Origin: Foetidibacter luteolus
GTDB taxonomy: Bacteria; Bacteroidota; Bacteroidia; Chitinophagales; Chitinophagaceae
Direction of reading: 5' to 3'
DNA length: 64,000 nt
Assembly (NCBI RefSeq): GCF_009650435.1
Contig: NZ_VVIP01000052.1
Location: forward strand, 1-64,000
Each line of letters begins with the position of its first letter. The first letter of the stretch is position 1. The position numbers and the translations under genes are program-made. Shown in pieces: positions 62,904-64,000 of the stretch. The notes under the pieces are model-generated. The model had not been told where the DNA came from, made no database searches, and was given only the letters and a program-made list of their open reading frames with translations.

Positions 62904-63635
62904 ATGAAATTCATTCTACTGCCATATTTTTTCCTGTTTACCGGCATGGTGGCCTGCCAGGGACAAACCGGCGTTAAGCCCGGGGGTGCCAAGGACTCGG
63001 GTTATGTAAAAGGCCCCGCATCCGCAGGTGGCACCGGCAAGTTTTACCTGGGCCGCGAAATAGCTAAAGTTATGGGCGCATCAGGCTCTGCCTGGCTTGA
63101 CAGGGAAAGCCGGCCGGATGAAGAGAATACCCAACTATCTATTGACAAAATTAATGTAGGGGATTCCGGCGTTATTGCAGACATTGGAGCAGGCACAGGC
63201 TATTATACCTTTCAGCTTTCGCCAAAAGTGCCGCAGGGCAAAGTATACGCGGTAGAAATACAGAACGAGCTGATAGATGAACTAAAGAAACGCAGCCGGC
63301 AAAAAGGGGCAACCAATGTTGAGGTTATAAAGGGCAGTGAATTTTCTCCCAACCTGCCGGAGAACAGTGTGGATCTGGCCATTATGGTAGATGTGTACCA
63401 TGAGCTTGAGTACCCGAGGGAAATGTTGCAGGCCATTAAAAAGTCATTGCGCAAAAAAGGCAGGCTGCTGCTGATTGAGTACCGTGGGGAAGATGATGCC
63501 GTACGTATAAAACGCCTGCATAAAACCACTGTTGCCCAACTGACAAAAGAATTAGCCGCCAACGGCTTTACCCTTGCTTACCGCGGCGATTTTTTGCGCA
63601 TACAGCATTTTTTACTATTTGAGAAAGCTGAATAA
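62904..63635 (+). CDS. Class I SAM-dependent methyltransferase with lipoprotein signal
   Basis: 243 aa. The methyltransferase core has the SAM-binding motif I in VIADIGAGTGYYTFQL (about 88-103), an acidic residue in YAVEIQNELIDELKKR (about 113-128), VDLAIMVDVYHELEYP (about 154-169) and GRLLLIEYRGEDD. The N-terminus MKFILLPYFFLFTGMVAC has a lipobox with Cys 18, which implies export and lipidation. That is odd because SAM is cytoplasmic. If the lipid signal is not used, an internal Met could give a cytoplasmic form, but the following Gly-rich linker (GVKPGGAKDSGYVKGPASAGGTGK) is typical of lipoproteins. Confidence 0.87.
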   Translation: MKFILLPYFFLFTGMVACQGQTGVKPGGAKDSGYVKGPASAGGTGKFYLGREIAKVMGASGSAWLDRESRPDEENTQLSIDKINVGDSGVIADIGAGTGYYTFQLSPKVPQGKVYAVEIQNELIDELKKRSRQKGATNVEVIKGSEFSPNLPENSVDLAIMVDVYHELEYPREMLQAIKKSLRKKGRLLLIEYRGEDDAVRIKRLHKTTVAQLTKELAANGFTLAYRGDFLRIQHFLLFEKAE

Positions 63636-63654
63636 ACCTGCCCGCAAAAGCAAC

Positions 63655-63772
63655 AGCCTGTTACACTTTCCGGTGAGGGATTGAAGCGGATACCCCGCTG
63701 AAGCCTTCGCAGCCCGGCTTTGTGGCGGAGTATGAGCGGAAAGCCCGGCCCGAGGTACGAGGGACACCCCCC
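63655..63772 (+). repeat. Dispersed repeat family A, copy after the methyltransferase gene
   Basis: 'ggtgagggattgaagcggat', 'accccgctgaagcc', 'cggctttgtggcggagtatg' and 'aaagcccggcccgag', ending in 'gggacacccccc'. It is the most complete copy in the window and gives the best reference for the family. Confidence 0.72.
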
Positions 63773-63774
63773 AT

Positions 63775-63965
63775 GTGCGAAATTTGAAGTACGAAGTACT
63801 TACTTATGTTAGATGTTTGATGTGGGATGTACGATGTAAACAAGTACGAAATTTGAAGTACGAAGTACCTGTAATATGTTAGGTGGATGATGTACGATGT
63901 AAACAAGTACGATTTACGAAGTAACTGTAATATGTAAGTGTTAGATGTGGGATGTAATCAAGTAC
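63775..63965. repeat. Tandem AT-rich repeats, inverted relative to 3136-3336
   Basis: About three units of 'aagtacgaagtac', 'taatatgttagatg', 'gatgtgggatgtacgatgta' and 'aacaagtacga'. No coding potential. The window ends in this region. Confidence 0.65.
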
Positions 63966-64000
63966 ATGTAGGGCTAAATGGATGATAAGTAAAAATGCAG

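Overview
The window reads as a chromosomal segment of a Bacteroidota bacterium, most likely a Chitinophagaceae-type organism. The evidence is a complete gldK-gldL-gldM-gldN type IX secretion (T9SS) block, a protein with a T9SS C-terminal sorting domain, a SusC/SusD pair, Bacteroidota-type promoters (TTTG, about 19 nt, TAnnTTTG) and many short A-rich start regions without Shine-Dalgarno sequences. The intergenic DNA is full of dispersed repeats typical of this phylum. I saw no tRNA, rRNA, CRISPR array, prophage or transposase gene.

Layout. 0.6-4.8 kb: Tat-exported phospholipase C and a GH88 unsaturated glucuronidase. 5.2-9.3 kb (minus): GCS2-type carboxylate-amine ligase, a secreted unknown protein and an ATP-grasp ligase. 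9.7-15.2 kb: dnaX, mgtE, a SET-domain protein and a ClC channel, followed by a 151-bp tandem repeat array (15.2-15.9 kb). 16-19.2 kb (minus): M3 oligopeptidase, DUF5606 and DUF1579 proteins. 19.7-21.8 kb: paaZ. 22-25.5 kb: the circularly permuted ATP-grasp / alpha-E / transglutaminase operon. 26.6-39.8 kb: a long one-directional cluster with a strong promoter, a 43-codon leader ORF ending in six cysteines within seven codons, SusC, SusD, three formylglycine-type sulfatases, two tiny membrane proteins and a fatty-acid-hydroxylase-type enzyme, closed by a terminator. 40.1-42.2 kb: DUF255 thioredoxin-fold protein. 42.7-47.5 kb: gldKLMN. 47.6-47.75 kb: a candidate small RNA. 48-51.8 kb: degenerate arginase-fold protein, lipoprotein PBP4, DUF937-like protein. 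51.8-58.8 kb: two unknowns, a beta-propeller protein, a membrane cytochrome c with leucine-rich repeats, and an unusual ABC-F ATPase. 59.5-63.6 kb: SGNH hydrolase fused to a tail-fibre chaperone and T9SS tail, a frameshifted membrane protein, a lipoprotein archaemetzincin and a lipoprotein methyltransferase.

The best candidate for an undescribed system is the 26.6-39.8 kb cluster. A poly-cysteine leader peptide sits between a good promoter and the SusC gene of a sulfatase locus that has no visible sigma/anti-sigma or two-component regulator. I infer a sulfur-scavenging operon controlled by cysteine supply through translation of the leader. Secondary points are the ABC-F protein with one intact and one degenerate ATP site, the arginase-fold protein that has lost two metal ligands, the S74-chaperone/T9SS fusion, the small RNA candidate, the 151-bp array of hairpins, and several dispersed repeat families, one of which seems to have been captured as the N-terminus of SusD.
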